Shown piece after piece: positions 32,531-43,640 of a DNA stretch of 64,000 nucleotides. The stretch lies in assembly GCA_031772625.1 (NCBI GenBank), contig CM062810.1:450244014-450308013 (forward strand), written 5' to 3'. A model generated the notes under the pieces. That model worked only from the letters and a program-made list of their open reading frames with translations. It was not told the DNA's origin and searched no databases. The translations under genes and the position numbers were made by a program. Origin of the DNA: Pinus tabuliformis (Eukaryota; Streptophyta; Pinopsida; Pinales; Pinaceae). Position 1 is the first letter of the stretch. Every line of letters starts with the position of its first letter.

Positions 32531-35430
32531 ATGGACGAAAATCAACCGTTACCTCGTCGTTCATAGAGAGCAGCGAATAAACCGCCTTTACTGCCCGAAG
32601 CTACACCTATCTGATCGAAGGGGTCTCTTTTGACTGGATCCAGTACTTCCCAAACTTCAGGTTCTTCATTTGAATTACTCAAAACACCTATACCGGTAAG
32701 TATTGTAACCCAAATTACTTCTAAGGTTACTGGTACATCTGTTACTAAAGTGGAATCTCCACAATTACTTGAGGAAACTACAACTAAATCTAGTAAAACG
32801 GTAACCCAAGTTGTTCAAAAAAAAGTTGATTCTTAATTTGAGGTTGTTCAACAAGAAATTACTTCTGAACCTGAATCTGTTCAACTAGAAGTTGATCTTA
32901 AACCTATCACTATTCAATCAGAAGTTACTTCTAAACCAGAAGTTGTTCAAGAAGGCCAACCCGAACTTGTTCTTTTACCAAAGCATTTGGATCTTGAGGT
33001 TGAACAATCAAAAGTTGTTACCATACCGGAAGAAGATCGACTGGTACATCCTCAGACATCCGTAACTGTCGAGACTTCCTCTTTACCTGAGGAACAAATA
33101 CTAGAAATATATTATGGACCTAATAGTGAAATTCTTCCACCTGGTTTGATTTCAATAGAAGAGGAACCTGAGGTAGAATCACACAGAACTCCATTCCATT
33201 TTGGAACTAGACTTTATCTGTATCCTCTTACTCTTCATTTTACTGCTCCTTTTGATCTTGATTACTTTTAGGCACCTGTTGATTCATTAGGAAACTTATT
33301 TGGACATTTGACTATGGTAGATTCAACATCCCAAACTATACCGTCTGTTACAGCTATGACAGAATCCTCTGTCGCAACCTATTCAATGTTTACTACGACA
33401 CCTGAGTCACACTTGTATGGTGTTCTGTCCGTCCCATCATGTTACCAATATTTATCTGGAATCCACTCAGTTGTTGCTTCTAGCCCTTGGTCTTCACCAG
33501 TGTCCTCTACATGAATTTTATTTGGTTCCACATTAACGGATACAGAACAACTAGACCCATCAATTTCATATCAAGGTACTTCATCTGGTTACCATCCTAT
33601 GTATCCACTTTACATTAGACTACCCCCATACGGAGAACAAGATGCACATTCTCCTTATCCTCCATTTTCTGGGGGGCAACCATATGTCGATATGCCATCA
33701 TCTTTAGGTCAGTCTGGAATGACTGTCTGTCAGTGGTAACCAACAATCCCCGTTCAACCTAGGCTTGTGTATCCATCACAACCTATTCAATATGTCTCAT
33801 CCATGCCTACAACACCTGTTGTTACAGCTTTACCGTAGTCACAAGCTCAGATTGTTGTATCTCAACCTGTGCAAGCTGGTCCTTCAACCTCAAACCCCTA
33901 AGTTTCAGGTGTACAGATTTAGACTTCTCAGGCAGTTTTACAACAACCACTTGTGTCTGGAGTCCAACAACTTTAGGCTAGTTTACCTTTTACTAGAAGG
34001 ACTCGGACTTACACTAGTTTAGTGTATTCACAACTTGGTCAAGCTTACATTGGTGGGCAATAACTATTAAATCAACAACTATTGTATCAACAACAACAAC
34101 AGTTTCTTCAATAGCCTTGGCAGCCCCAATATCAATAGCAATAGTTCCAGCAATACCAACCTCATCCTAGACTTGGTCAACAAGCCTTTGCTAGTTTTTG
34201 TCAAAAACAAGTTTACCCAAGTCTTGGTCAACAATCCTATGCTGGGTTTGGACAACAACAAATGTATCTTGGTGCTCAACAACAACCTTACACTGGATTT
34301 TCTCAACAAACTTACCCATATCAAGGTTACCAGTAGCAAATGCCTTATGCTGGTATGCCCAGGCAATCCCATCTTACCCTGAATATGCTCAACCAGACCT
34401 CAATAGACAGTTTCCTTTCATTGCAACACTTTAGTTACCATATCTAAATCAACTCACCAATGACCCAATTCTTTATGCACCTTGGTGGCTGGTGATTCCT
34501 CATAACTTACCTTCCGATATTTTGAAATTCAATGGAAACCCTAGAGAAGACCCGTCAACCATGTCATGACTTTTCATATATGGTGTTCATCAAACTCCTT
34601 GAATGATGATTCTGTTAGACTATGTCTTTTCCAAAGAACGCTTACTGTTCTAGCTATGAAGTGGTACATTGAGTTACCACGAGCTTCTTTTGATAACTTC
34701 ACTACCTTAGCTACCACTTTTTTAACACAGTTTCTGTTACCCATACGATATGAAACTGGAATGGAACTATTAACCAACTTTAAACAGATTATTGCTACTC
34801 ATATCTCTGATCATATTCATGAGTGGCATCATTGTTGTCGAATGGTTAAAACTTATGTTCCTGATCAGCTCTTAGCTTATTGGTTTACAAAATCCTTGTT
34901 TTCGTCTATCACTAAGGATGTGGCAAAAGGTGGAGTTTTCACTGAAGAGCAAGTAATTTCTCATGCCCAATATTTGGACTTGATTTATACACAGTCTGGC
35001 ATGCTCTATGACAAGATCCTGAATGCACCCCAACTAGCTTTCACTGTTCCTCCTCCACCATCGAGTAAGGACTCTCATGCCGGTGATGGTGTGATTGGTT
35101 CTTCGAGCACACAAATAGCAAGTAGACCATCTAGTCAAACACTTGCCATTTCCAATCAGACTTCAAATGCATCTAATAAAAATCTTACTTCCGAAATAAA
35201 TGTCATGTCATCTGACAAAGGCAAGAATGAAAAGCAACCAAGAAGCAAGAAGAAGGGGAAAAACAAGAAGAAACAAAATAATTCCCTTCAATGGAATCAT
35301 CTTATTCCTCTCCTTCGACTAGGAAACCTTGTTACCCATGTTTAATCTGTAACGATGAGCACTTTACGTGAGATTGTCCTCACCGCTCCGAAGTCTCAAA
35401 GCTTCTGAAGACTTCTAATACATCTAAAGT
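32531..35430 (+). pseudogene. gag: gag of element C (heavily broken)
   Basis: ATG 32531 starts MDENQPLPRR; a stop follows at once and many more later. The N-terminal half is rich in Val/Glu/Thr/Ser with imperfect short repeats (EVTSKPE, EITSEPE; 32840-32960). A Gln-rich part at 34060-34340 has many TAG/TAA codons exactly where CAG/CAA would be expected. The capsid-like domain is at about 34515-35000 (LKFNGNPRED, RTLTVLAMKWYIELPR). A CX2CX3HX4C zinc knuckle (CLICNDEHFT, stop, DC) lies at about 35335-35380 with TGA at a likely Trp codon. The stops imply long neutral decay. Confidence 0.7.
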
Positions 35431-36220
35431 GTTGACTGATCCTTTTTCGAACCCGGAGACACATATGGTTGCTACAAACCATGCTTCCACTTCCCAAGTG
35501 CTTATGTTATCCACCTTTAAGCCGAAAAATGATATTTTGGTGTCAACACGAAGTAAAGATTATGGAAATCAATCTTCGCCATCAAATAACCAGGTTGATC
35601 AACCTAATCCTTCGACTTTGACTTCCTCTGATCCTATTCCACCACCTATTGCACTAGAGTTAACAATAAAACCACCTAAGGGATTTGTACATAAATCAAC
35701 ATTTGACCCTCGAGCTCGAGCTGCACAAAACTATAACATAGTAGAAGATTTGGCTCAGTCACATTCTACTATGTCAAAGCTTGAGGTGATTCAGAACTGT
35801 CCCTCCCAAAAGTAGGCTTTGTTGTCAGCAATTGGTGGAATCGATGCAACTGTTTCCAATCTTGTGGTTTTCAACCATGCAGGTTATACGCCATAGTTAC
35901 CAGCGCAATTAGCATTCCTGATTCAAGTAAATGCCTTGAATAAACTTGTTCACCGAACCATTATTTACTAGGGGGCATCTACTTGTATTATGTCTATGAA
36001 TTTCTGGAAAACACTTGGCTCACCACCTTTGTCACATTCACCAACAACGTTAAAAGCTTTTGACGGTTGCACATATACGCCTTTTGGAATATTGAGTAAT
36101 CTGAAAATCGAATTAGGAGGAAAAACAATAACTGTTGAAGTTGAGGTTGTTGATGGACCCCTTGACCACAACATCTTGCTAGGAAGACCATGGGTTTATG
36201 CTATGGCTGTTGTGGTTTGA
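35429..36220 (+). pseudogene. pol: Protease region of element C
   Basis: Near 35970-36000 the sequence reads GASTCIMS, the Tat/Ogre version of the retropepsin active site, preceded by a stop where an acidic residue is usual. It continues with FWKTLGSP, FDGCTYTPFG and DHNILLGRPWVYAM (flap and the ILLGR motif typical of gypsy proteases), ending at TGA 36218-36220. Upstream, 35429-35815 is an open linker of 128 codons without a recognised domain. Confidence 0.65.
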
Positions 36221-36849
36221 ACATACTTTTGTACAATTTCATTCCCTCATAAGGGTGGAATCACAATCATCGATCAACTTGCCTACTTCGCCACTAGTTC
36301 ATAGGTTACTAGAAGTGTTCAGTTAGTACATGGACCCCCGCTATCTCTTCAAAACATTGGTGTAGGTCTCTTTAAAGATTCTTCCCTAATGGGTACTTTT
36401 TCACTACTGCCACCATCAAACTTGGCAGAAGTGGCAAAAGTTGAAACTTGCAACATGATATCTTCCACTTCATCTGACTTAAGGGAGATTACCAATAGTT
36501 CTGAAGTTGATAGTAGTAATGAAATCATGCTGCTAAGCCCTATTGAGCTTGCATAGCAATCAATCTTTCTGGCTTGCATGACAAACCCAAATCCATCTTC
36601 GTCAATTGTATGGGTAGATCATTCATTAGAATATGGTACTTCCTCCAATCCTTTTTCATGTATATTTTCTACTGATGAAGGAATCATCCAATCAATGATG
36701 ATGGAAGGAGAACCATGGGAATATTATCATCATCGTTCCCATTTTCCAGATTACATAGAAGATTATTCAAATGAACTTAATCATCCTTCAGTTGTTGATT
36801 TCCTTTCGAATTTTGTTTTCATAGATACAATAGATTCAGAGTGAAACTT

Positions 36850-38615
36850 GTTAAATGTCGAAGAAACTATTTCTATCAATATTTCAACCAAACCTAACAT
36901 TGTATAAAACATTCATGTTGGAAAATCTTGTTCTCCATTAGAACTTGATATTTACCGTGCTCTCTTTTGTGAATTCTGCGATATATTTGCATGGTCATAT
37001 GAGGAGATGCCAGGAATTGACTCTAGTATAGTTGAACATGAAATAAAAACGTATCATGATGTCAAACCAGTGTGACAATGCCTTCGTCCTTTTCATCCAA
37101 AGAAGGCTACTACTATTAAAATAGAAGTTGAAAAACTTTTGCATGCTGGTTTCATATACCCTGTTCCTCTTACTAATTGGGTTTCCAATATTATTCCTAT
37201 CATGAAGAAACAAGGGACAATACGAGTGTGCGTTGATTATAGGGATGTTAATGAGGCTTGTCCAAAAGACAATTATACCAATCCCTTTATTGACCAGATT
37301 ATTGATGAATGTGCCGGATGTGAAACATTCTCATTTATGGATGGATTTTCTAGCTATCATTAGATCAATATCCGCCCATAGGACCAATCTAAAATTTGTT
37401 TTATTTGTCCATGGGGAACATTCGCTATAGGAAACTCCCTTTTGATTTAAAGAACGCAAGGGAAAAATTTTAGAGGGCAATGAACTATGCCTTCCATGAC
37501 ATCAAACATATTGTTCAACCATACCTTGATGATTTACCTGCTCATTCACAAAAGCGGACTGATCACTTGCAACATTTGAGAGCTATATTTTTACAATGTT
37601 GACACTAAAAAATACGACTCAATCCACACAAATGTGTGTTTTTTGTTGGTTCTAGTCATTTTCTTGGTTTTGTAGTATCTAAGGAGGGAATTTGACTCGA
37701 CTCACTTAAGGTTCAGGTAATTCTTGACTTGCCTCCACCTTCTAATCTACTACAATTACAGAGACTCCAAGGGAAGGCTAACTTTCTAAGGAGGTTCATT
37801 CCCAATAATTACAGAGACTCCAAGGGAAGGCTAACTTTCTAAGGAGGTTCATTCCCAATTATGCTGAAATGGCTAAAGGATTTACTCGTCTTTTGAAAAA
37901 GGGGATACCCTTCCATTGGGATCAGGTTACGCAAGCTTCCTATGATGCTCTTAAAGATACCTTGATTAGAGCCTCAATAATTTATTCCCTAAATTATCAA
38001 AACGACTACTTCCCGTATCTTGCCACTGTAGATACAACCATTGGAATGGTTTTAGTCCAAGAAGATATGTATTATTTGAGTCACAATCTCAATGATACAA
38101 AAGTTAAATAATCTTACGTCGAAAAGTTAGCTATGGATTTTGTTCAAGCTATACAGAGATTTCACCACTACATCCTGCTCCGAAAGACCACTGTCATTTC
38201 GGATTGCAACCCTATGACATATATTTTGTCACGTCAATTTCTAGCGGGAAAATACTCAAAATGGATCGTCATTTTGCAGGAATTTGATTTTGAGTTCATC
38301 AAATCCAAATCAAAGAAATCTCTAGTTTTCGTCGAGCTTCTTTGCAACCTTCCCTCGAATACAATTGATTCAACATCAGAACCATCAATTCTGGATGAGT
38401 CTCTGTTCCTAATTTCGTCGTTTGATCTGTGGTATGGAGATATATTGATTTATCTCCAGACCCAAACTTTCTGGCCTAATACCTCTCGCTCGCAACAACG
38501 ACGTATCCAATACCAAGCCAAATATTATCTGATCATTGTGACACTCTTTACCATCGTGGTATTGATACGGTTTTACGAAGGTGCCTCACTCATGAGGAAG
38601 CTGATAAAGTTTTGA
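36850..38615 (+). pseudogene. pol: RT and RNase H of element C (broken)
   Basis: RT begins near 36950 (FAWSYEEMPGID). It shows WVSNIIPI, VCVDYRDVNEACPKDNY and FSFMDGFSSYH, and an intact YLDDL at about 37520-37540, with several stops and shifts between. A 53-bp tandem duplication (37754-37859) breaks the frame in the RT connection region. RNase H resumes at 37869 (FTRLLKKGIPFHWDQ, then ATVDTTIGMVL) and 38133-38370 (MDFVQAIQRFHHYIL, NPMTYILSRQF). It is clearly inactive. The sequence type is Tat/Ogre-like. Confidence 0.78.
37754..37859 (+). repeat. 53-bp perfect tandem duplication in C pol
   Basis: Copy 1 is 37754-37806 and copy 2 is 37807-37859, each starting AATTACAGAGACTCC and ending CATTCCCAAT. 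Fifty-three is not a multiple of three, so the duplication shifts the reading frame. Confidence 0.9.
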
Positions 38616-39606
38616 ATGATTGCCATTCAGGTGCTTGTAGTGGACACTTATCTGGTTACTTCTAGCCTACCATATTCAAAGATTGCATAATTGCCATCAG
38701 AAGTTGTCACACATGCCAGATTTATGACCGTAAAGCTAGATTACCACCTGCACCATTGCATCCTATCAACATTGTTGGACCATTCGCCAAATGGGGCATT
38801 GACTTCATGACATGTAATCCCACCTCGGCTGGGGGGCATGGGTATATTATAGTTTTCGTTGACTATTTCACAAAATGGGCCGAGGCGATGCCAAAATTAA
38901 ACAACAGTTTCAAGACGGCTGCACTTTTCTTTTTCAACCACGTGGTTGCCTAGTTTGGTGTACCACATGCTATAGTTATAGATCATGGGTCGCATTTTCA
39001 CAATAACACGATGACTAGGTTAATTGCTAAGTTAGGACTTTCACATGGTAGTTCTACTCCTTATTATCCGTAAGCTAATGGACAAGTTGAGGCCATCAAC
39101 AAAGCACTGAAGCAAATGCTTCAAAGAATGACAGGGGTTCATAAATGAAATCGACATTTAATCCTGTACTTTTCCTTATGGGCATATCGAACCTTGTGAT
39201 AAATGTAATTGGATTCACACACTTTCAATTGGTGTATGGTCTAGAGGCAATCTTGCCGATACAATGTGAAATTTCATCTCTCAAACTCACGATTGACCTG
39301 TTACCTGACACTTCTGAAGAAGAAGCGTGTTTCTTAGAACTCATCCATCTAGATGAAACCCATCGTGAAGCTACATTGGCTAGCGAAGCACATAAGAAAC
39401 GAATCAAGGTGCAATACAACAGAAATTTCAAGCCTCGCGTTTTCTCAAAAGGAGACTTGGTCTTGCTTTATGATCAGGAAGTTGATAAACTAGGAGCAGG
39501 AAAATTTGAACCACTATGGATGGGTCCTTATATTTTCAAGCATGTTCTGGAAAAAGGTGCCTACGAATTGGTGTATTATGATGGAATTCCATTGTCACAG
39601 CCCTAA
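38600..39606 (+). pseudogene. pol: Integrase of element C (broken)
   Basis: The HHCC finger reads NDCHSGACSGHLSGY then SCHTCQIYDRKA (about 38610-38740). The core has KWGIDFMTCNP (D), IVIDHGSHFHN (D) and ANGQVEAINKALKQ (E), so the triad positions remain. Stops occur at 38951, about 39071 and 39145. The C-terminal part, open at 39145-39606, ends with FEPLWMGPYIFKHVL and YELVYYDGIPL, a GPY-like module. A TAA at 39604-39606 closes it. The archaeal-type RNase H starts about 140 bases later. Confidence 0.78.
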
Positions 39607-39748
39607 AACGGGTTGTATCTCAAACATTACTATGCTTAATTGAGTGTAGTAAAAATCACTATATGTATGCTTTAATTGCATTTGTGTGTGTCAGTGTGTC
39701 TTTTAGAGTTTTTATGTGGTTAATTAATCCACTTTGCATTTGTTGCAG

Positions 39749-39808
39749 ATGTAAGAACCTTTGGAACCATTTGTTGGTTACGCCGACGGTGCTAGTCGTA
39801 GTACACAA
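39749..39808 (+). pseudogene. Archaeal-type RNase H of element C, N-terminal piece
   Basis: Reads PLEPFVGYADGASRSTQ up to the D insertion. GYADGASR is the first catalytic-Asp motif of archaeal/plant-type RNase H. It follows TTTGTTGCAG (ending 39748), a splice-acceptor-like sequence, so the domain may have been joined to pol by splicing. The last bases, CACAA (39804-39808), are the left target duplication of D. Confidence 0.75.
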
Positions 39809-40880
39809 TGTAGAAATTCTCACTGTAGATCAACAGATTATGCAATATACTAAAACACAATACAATATCTACTTCTACAACACTTTGCGGAAGCTTTATC
39901 ACATATGAGCAGTATCAACCAAGAACAGATATAACTGAGAATGAGAAGCAATCACACATAACACAGAAGATATAACCCAGGGAAAGCCTCAGCCTAAAAC
40001 CCCAACTTTTTATTATCATACAAGTGGAAATATAGCCAGTATTACAAAAAGAATCAGCTCAAAAGTTGTCATGCTCTCTCTGCAATACCTCTGCTGCTCA
40101 TAGACAGTTAAAGGCCTCTATCTAACCTCTGGTCTACCCTCCAAGCCTCCTATTTCTTTGTGCAATTCTGATTGGGGTCCAATGCAACCACTTGTGTGAA
40201 TTGGCCTCTTCACACACTCACTAACCTCTGATCCAACTATGCAGTCCTGAAGGAGATAAATCCTCATCATGGATGAGCTTCCTTTATAGGAAAAATATTC
40301 ATCCAACTGATAGTACATTGTCCCTCCTCTGTTCTCAACTGGGTCTCTGTTTTAACTGACATGCATGAGTTATTCATGAGAGAATCTTCAGTTATCTGAA
40401 GTGCAGCAGTTATATGCAAGCATGCATTAACTAACTGAACTTACTTAATTTAAACAAATTGTTTAAATCAATTATAACTGGACTTGACTCAGTTAACTGA
40501 GCCAACCAATTACTACTCAAATTAGAACTCATCCTTATCTCTTTAACTGATGGATAAATTCCTCAATTAATAGATAAATTGTTGCATGTACTCACATAGA
40601 CTTCATGTTTGATTTTTCACAACTAATTAACTCATGCGAATTAATTAATTTATTTTCAAACAGCTGTTAAGTTCAAATTTGAATTTTACTTCCTAATTTT
40701 AGTCCAGGGACTAACTAAAATAGGAATCCATCATAAACTGCTAAAAATAGAACGCTATTTTTAGCACTTCCATTTTTCATTCCCTGTTGCTCAATCCAGT
40801 ACTAATACCCAAACTGCTATTTTTAGCAGTGCTATTTTTAGCACTTCTATTTTTAACATTTCTTGTTGCCATTTTCAAAA
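39809..40880 (-). repeat. 3' LTR of element D
   Basis: About 1.07 kb, with close similarity to 42037-43079. It contains an extra stretch of short ATTTTTAGCA-type repeats near 40830-40855 (on plus) that makes it about 30 bases longer. Its minus-strand start is TTTTG rather than TGTTG, a point change at the terminus. Confidence 0.8.
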
Positions 40881-42036
40881 CTCCCTCTCAACAAGCAAGG
40901 CTTCAACTCAAACCCGATCCTGTAACTCTGGAATGTTCTGCATACAACACTTCTACCAAGTGCGGTTGCTCTAGCAACTCTCGAAAAAAAAAAAAAAAAC
41001 TCCCCACTGACCTCTCTGTTGGGCTAGAAACCTACTCTGATGTTGAAGCTCTGCCTACTGCTGACAAATGCTACCTCTCTAACCTCTGAGCTGCTACAAC
41101 ACTCCATGCATCTCGTACCATTTCACACCTATCGGTGCCATCCTACACTGGTGCAACACTCCTATGCCTCTACATCATTGCAGCCTACTAGCTCTACACA
41201 ATCCTGGGACTCCTGCATTGTAGTCTCTACCCACTCAGCCAGTCTTGCTACTCCTCATCAGGGCTCCTATAGCAAATTCAAATCAAAGAGGTTGGGTACC
41301 CCAAGGATCCTGCTTCTATTTCAGCCCTCTTGGGACGATCAGTCCACATCACGTCACCTCCTACCTGGAGGTATGGCTGCATGTGATCCCTCTGCCCACC
41401 TGGCTCGAATTTTCCCCTTACTGGAGGTCTCTGCAGGAGTAGACATCTCTACTTGATCTCCTCTCATCTTCTCTAGTTGTGGCTGCTCCACAACCTCCTG
41501 AAGCTACTTCACCAATCATGGTTCCTCCACAATTGTCTGAGACTTCATTTGGCGCTGCATGTTGAGAGGTGATTTACTCTCCCTCTCAACCACCAACTAT
41601 CTAACTTTTGCCTTGCTCCTCAAGGCTTTGTATGCATCGTGTACCTCAAGTGCATACAGGTTCTTGGCTAGCACACCAATCTGTTTCCACTTTCCCGCCG
41701 TCACGAAATTTTCTGGAAAAAGAGCTAATTTTAAATCAACGATATCTCCCTCATCCGAACTCCGATTCAACCGATTTTTTGTTTTTTGTTTTGTTTTTTT
41801 TTTTTTTGTATTTTCTGTATTGTTTTTTTTTTTAATTTGGGTATTTTTCTACAATGAATGCAAATATGCTATTTGTTTCTGAAAATTTTGTACAGAAATT
41901 TTCATATCTGCTCTGCAAACTCTCGGCCCAAAACTCAAAACTTTGAAATCTCCTCTCAGTATATTGTTCTCTCCTTTGATCACCTTTGCTCCGATACCAT
42001 GTAGAACTTTTTCTACAAAGCCTCACTCCGACACTA
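40881..42036 (-). other. Internal region of element D
   Basis: Contains an A/T-rich run (T-tract near 41790-41840; A-tract near 40985-41000). On the minus strand the part near 41600-41700 reads as a decayed coding stretch (LKQIGVLAKNLYALEVHDAY) that I cannot assign. Minus 41832-42026 is open for 64 codons next to the primer site and could be a gag start remnant. Two primer-site-like sequences sit about 35 bases apart beside the 5' LTR. Confidence 0.5.
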
Positions 42037-43079
42037 TGTAGAAATTCCCATTGTAGATCAATAGATTATGCAATATACTAAAACACAATACAAGATCTAC
42101 TTCTACAACACTTTGTGGAAGCTTTATCACATATGAGTAGTATCAACCAAGAACAGATATAACTGAGAATGAGAAGCAATCACACATAACACAGAAGATA
42201 TAACCCGGGGAAAGCCTCAGCCTAAAGCCCCAAATCTGTATTATCATACAAGTGGAAATATAGCCAGTATTACAAAAAGAATCAGCTCAAAAGCTATCCT
42301 GCTCTCTTTGCAATACCTCTGCTGCTCATAGATTGTCAAATGCCTCTATCTAACCTCTGGTCTGCCCTCCAAACCTCCTATTTCTTTGTGCAATTCTGAT
42401 TGGGGTCCAATGCAGCCACTTGTGTGAGTTGGCCTCTTCACACACTCACTAACCTCTGATCCAACTACGCAGTCCTGAAGGAGATAAATCCTCATCATGG
42501 ATGAGCTTCCTTTATAGGAAAAATATTCATCCAACTGATAGTACACTGTCCCTCCTCTGTTCTCAACTGGGTCTCTGTTTTAACTGACATGCATGAGTTA
42601 TTCATGAGAGAATCTTCAGTTATCTGAAGTGCAGCAGTTATATGCAAGCATGCATTAACTAACTGAACCTACTTAATTTAAACAAATTATTTAAATCAAT
42701 TATAACTGGACTTGACTCAGTTAACTGAGCCAACTAATTACTACTCAAATTAGAACTCATCCTTATCACTTAAACTGACGGATAAATTCCTCAATTAATA
42801 GATAAACTGTTGCATGTTCTCACATAGACCTCATGTTTGATTTTTCACAACTAATTAGCTCATGGTGAATTAATTAATCTATTTTCAAATAGCTGTTAAG
42901 TTCAAATTCGAATTTTACTTCCTATTTTTAGTCCAGGGATTGACTAAAATAGGAATCCATCCTGAACTACTAAAAATAGAATGTTATTTTTAGCACTTCC
43001 ATTTTTCATTACCTGTTGCTCAATCCAGCACTGGTACCAAAGCTGTTATTTTTAGCATTTCTTGTTGCCATTTTCAACA
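42037..43079 (-). repeat. 5' LTR of element D
   Basis: About 1.04 kb; plus-strand limits TGTAGAAATTC and TTTTCAACA. Next to its minus-strand end are two imperfect primer-site-like sequences, the better one at plus 41989-42000. Confidence 0.8.
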
Positions 43080-43441
43080 CGCAGAACCTATCTTCTGCAG
43101 CATGGGCCATTTTCGTTCTAAGCGGCGAGTTAGTGAGTTTTCAAGGGATTTGTATTGGTCGATCAACAAACAATATCGTTGAATATAGCGCGTTTAACGA
43201 ACTTCTCTTTGGTGCCATTTCACTTGGCATTCGCCGAATCATTATTAGGTTGGACTCACAACTCGTCGTACTGCAACTAACAAACATTTACATCGTCCGA
43301 AACCCAACGATTCTTCATATGTTCCTTAGAGTTCGTCTTTTGGAAAGACATTTTGAGTACATTCAATATCAACATATTTCCATAAACTTTAACACATTAA
43401 TCGATTCATTAGCAAACTATGTGTTAAACAGACATTTGTGA
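43080..43441 (+). pseudogene. Archaeal-type RNase H of element C, C-terminal piece
   Basis: Resumes in frame as TQNLSSAAWAIFVLSGE, then NNIVEYSAFNELLFGA (Glu), IIRLDSQLVVLQL (Asp) and TLIDSLANYVL (Asp), ending at TGA 43439-43441. Together with 39749-39808 all four acidic positions (D, E, D, D) of the archaeal-type RNase H are visible. Tat-group elements are known to carry this second RNase H. CGCAG at 43080-43084 is the right target duplication of D. Confidence 0.85.
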
Positions 43442-43640
43442 CACATGTAAAAGTAAATTTTCAATTCACATCATTAGTTGAATAGGATTGCACATAACCA
43501 TATATATAAAAACTCTAAAAGTAAAAATAGATAGATGTTTTAAAGTTTTTACAAAATTTGTGTCCAAGACATGTTTGGTCATCTGACCTAAAAACTCAAA
43601 ATGCATGCAAAAAACATCCTAAGTAGACCTAGTGATGCTC
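43442..43640. other. Noncoding stretch between C RNase H and the antisense ORF
   Basis: AT-rich, no ORF and no repeat seen; part of C's 3' region. Confidence 0.4.

Larger units (their letters stand above)
39809..43079 (-). mobile_element. Element D: small non-autonomous LTR element (3.3 kb), minus strand
   Basis: Two direct repeats (39809-40880 and 42037-43079) flank only 1156 bp. On the minus strand each begins TGTTGAAAATGG (TTTTG in the left copy) and ends TTTCTACA. Just inside the right copy, the minus strand reads TGGTATCGGAGC (plus 41989-42000), a near match to the initiator-Met primer binding site TGGTATCAGAGC. Flanks are CACAA and CGCAG, differing by two transitions. No RT or integrase is present, so it must have moved in trans; the LTR/PBS type would suit a Ty1/copia relative. 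Confidence 0.8.

Noticed and set aside
40787..41456. Plus-strand ORFs (100 and 138 codons) inside element D
   Set aside because: They cross the LTR-internal boundary or lie opposite the element's coding direction; no domain.
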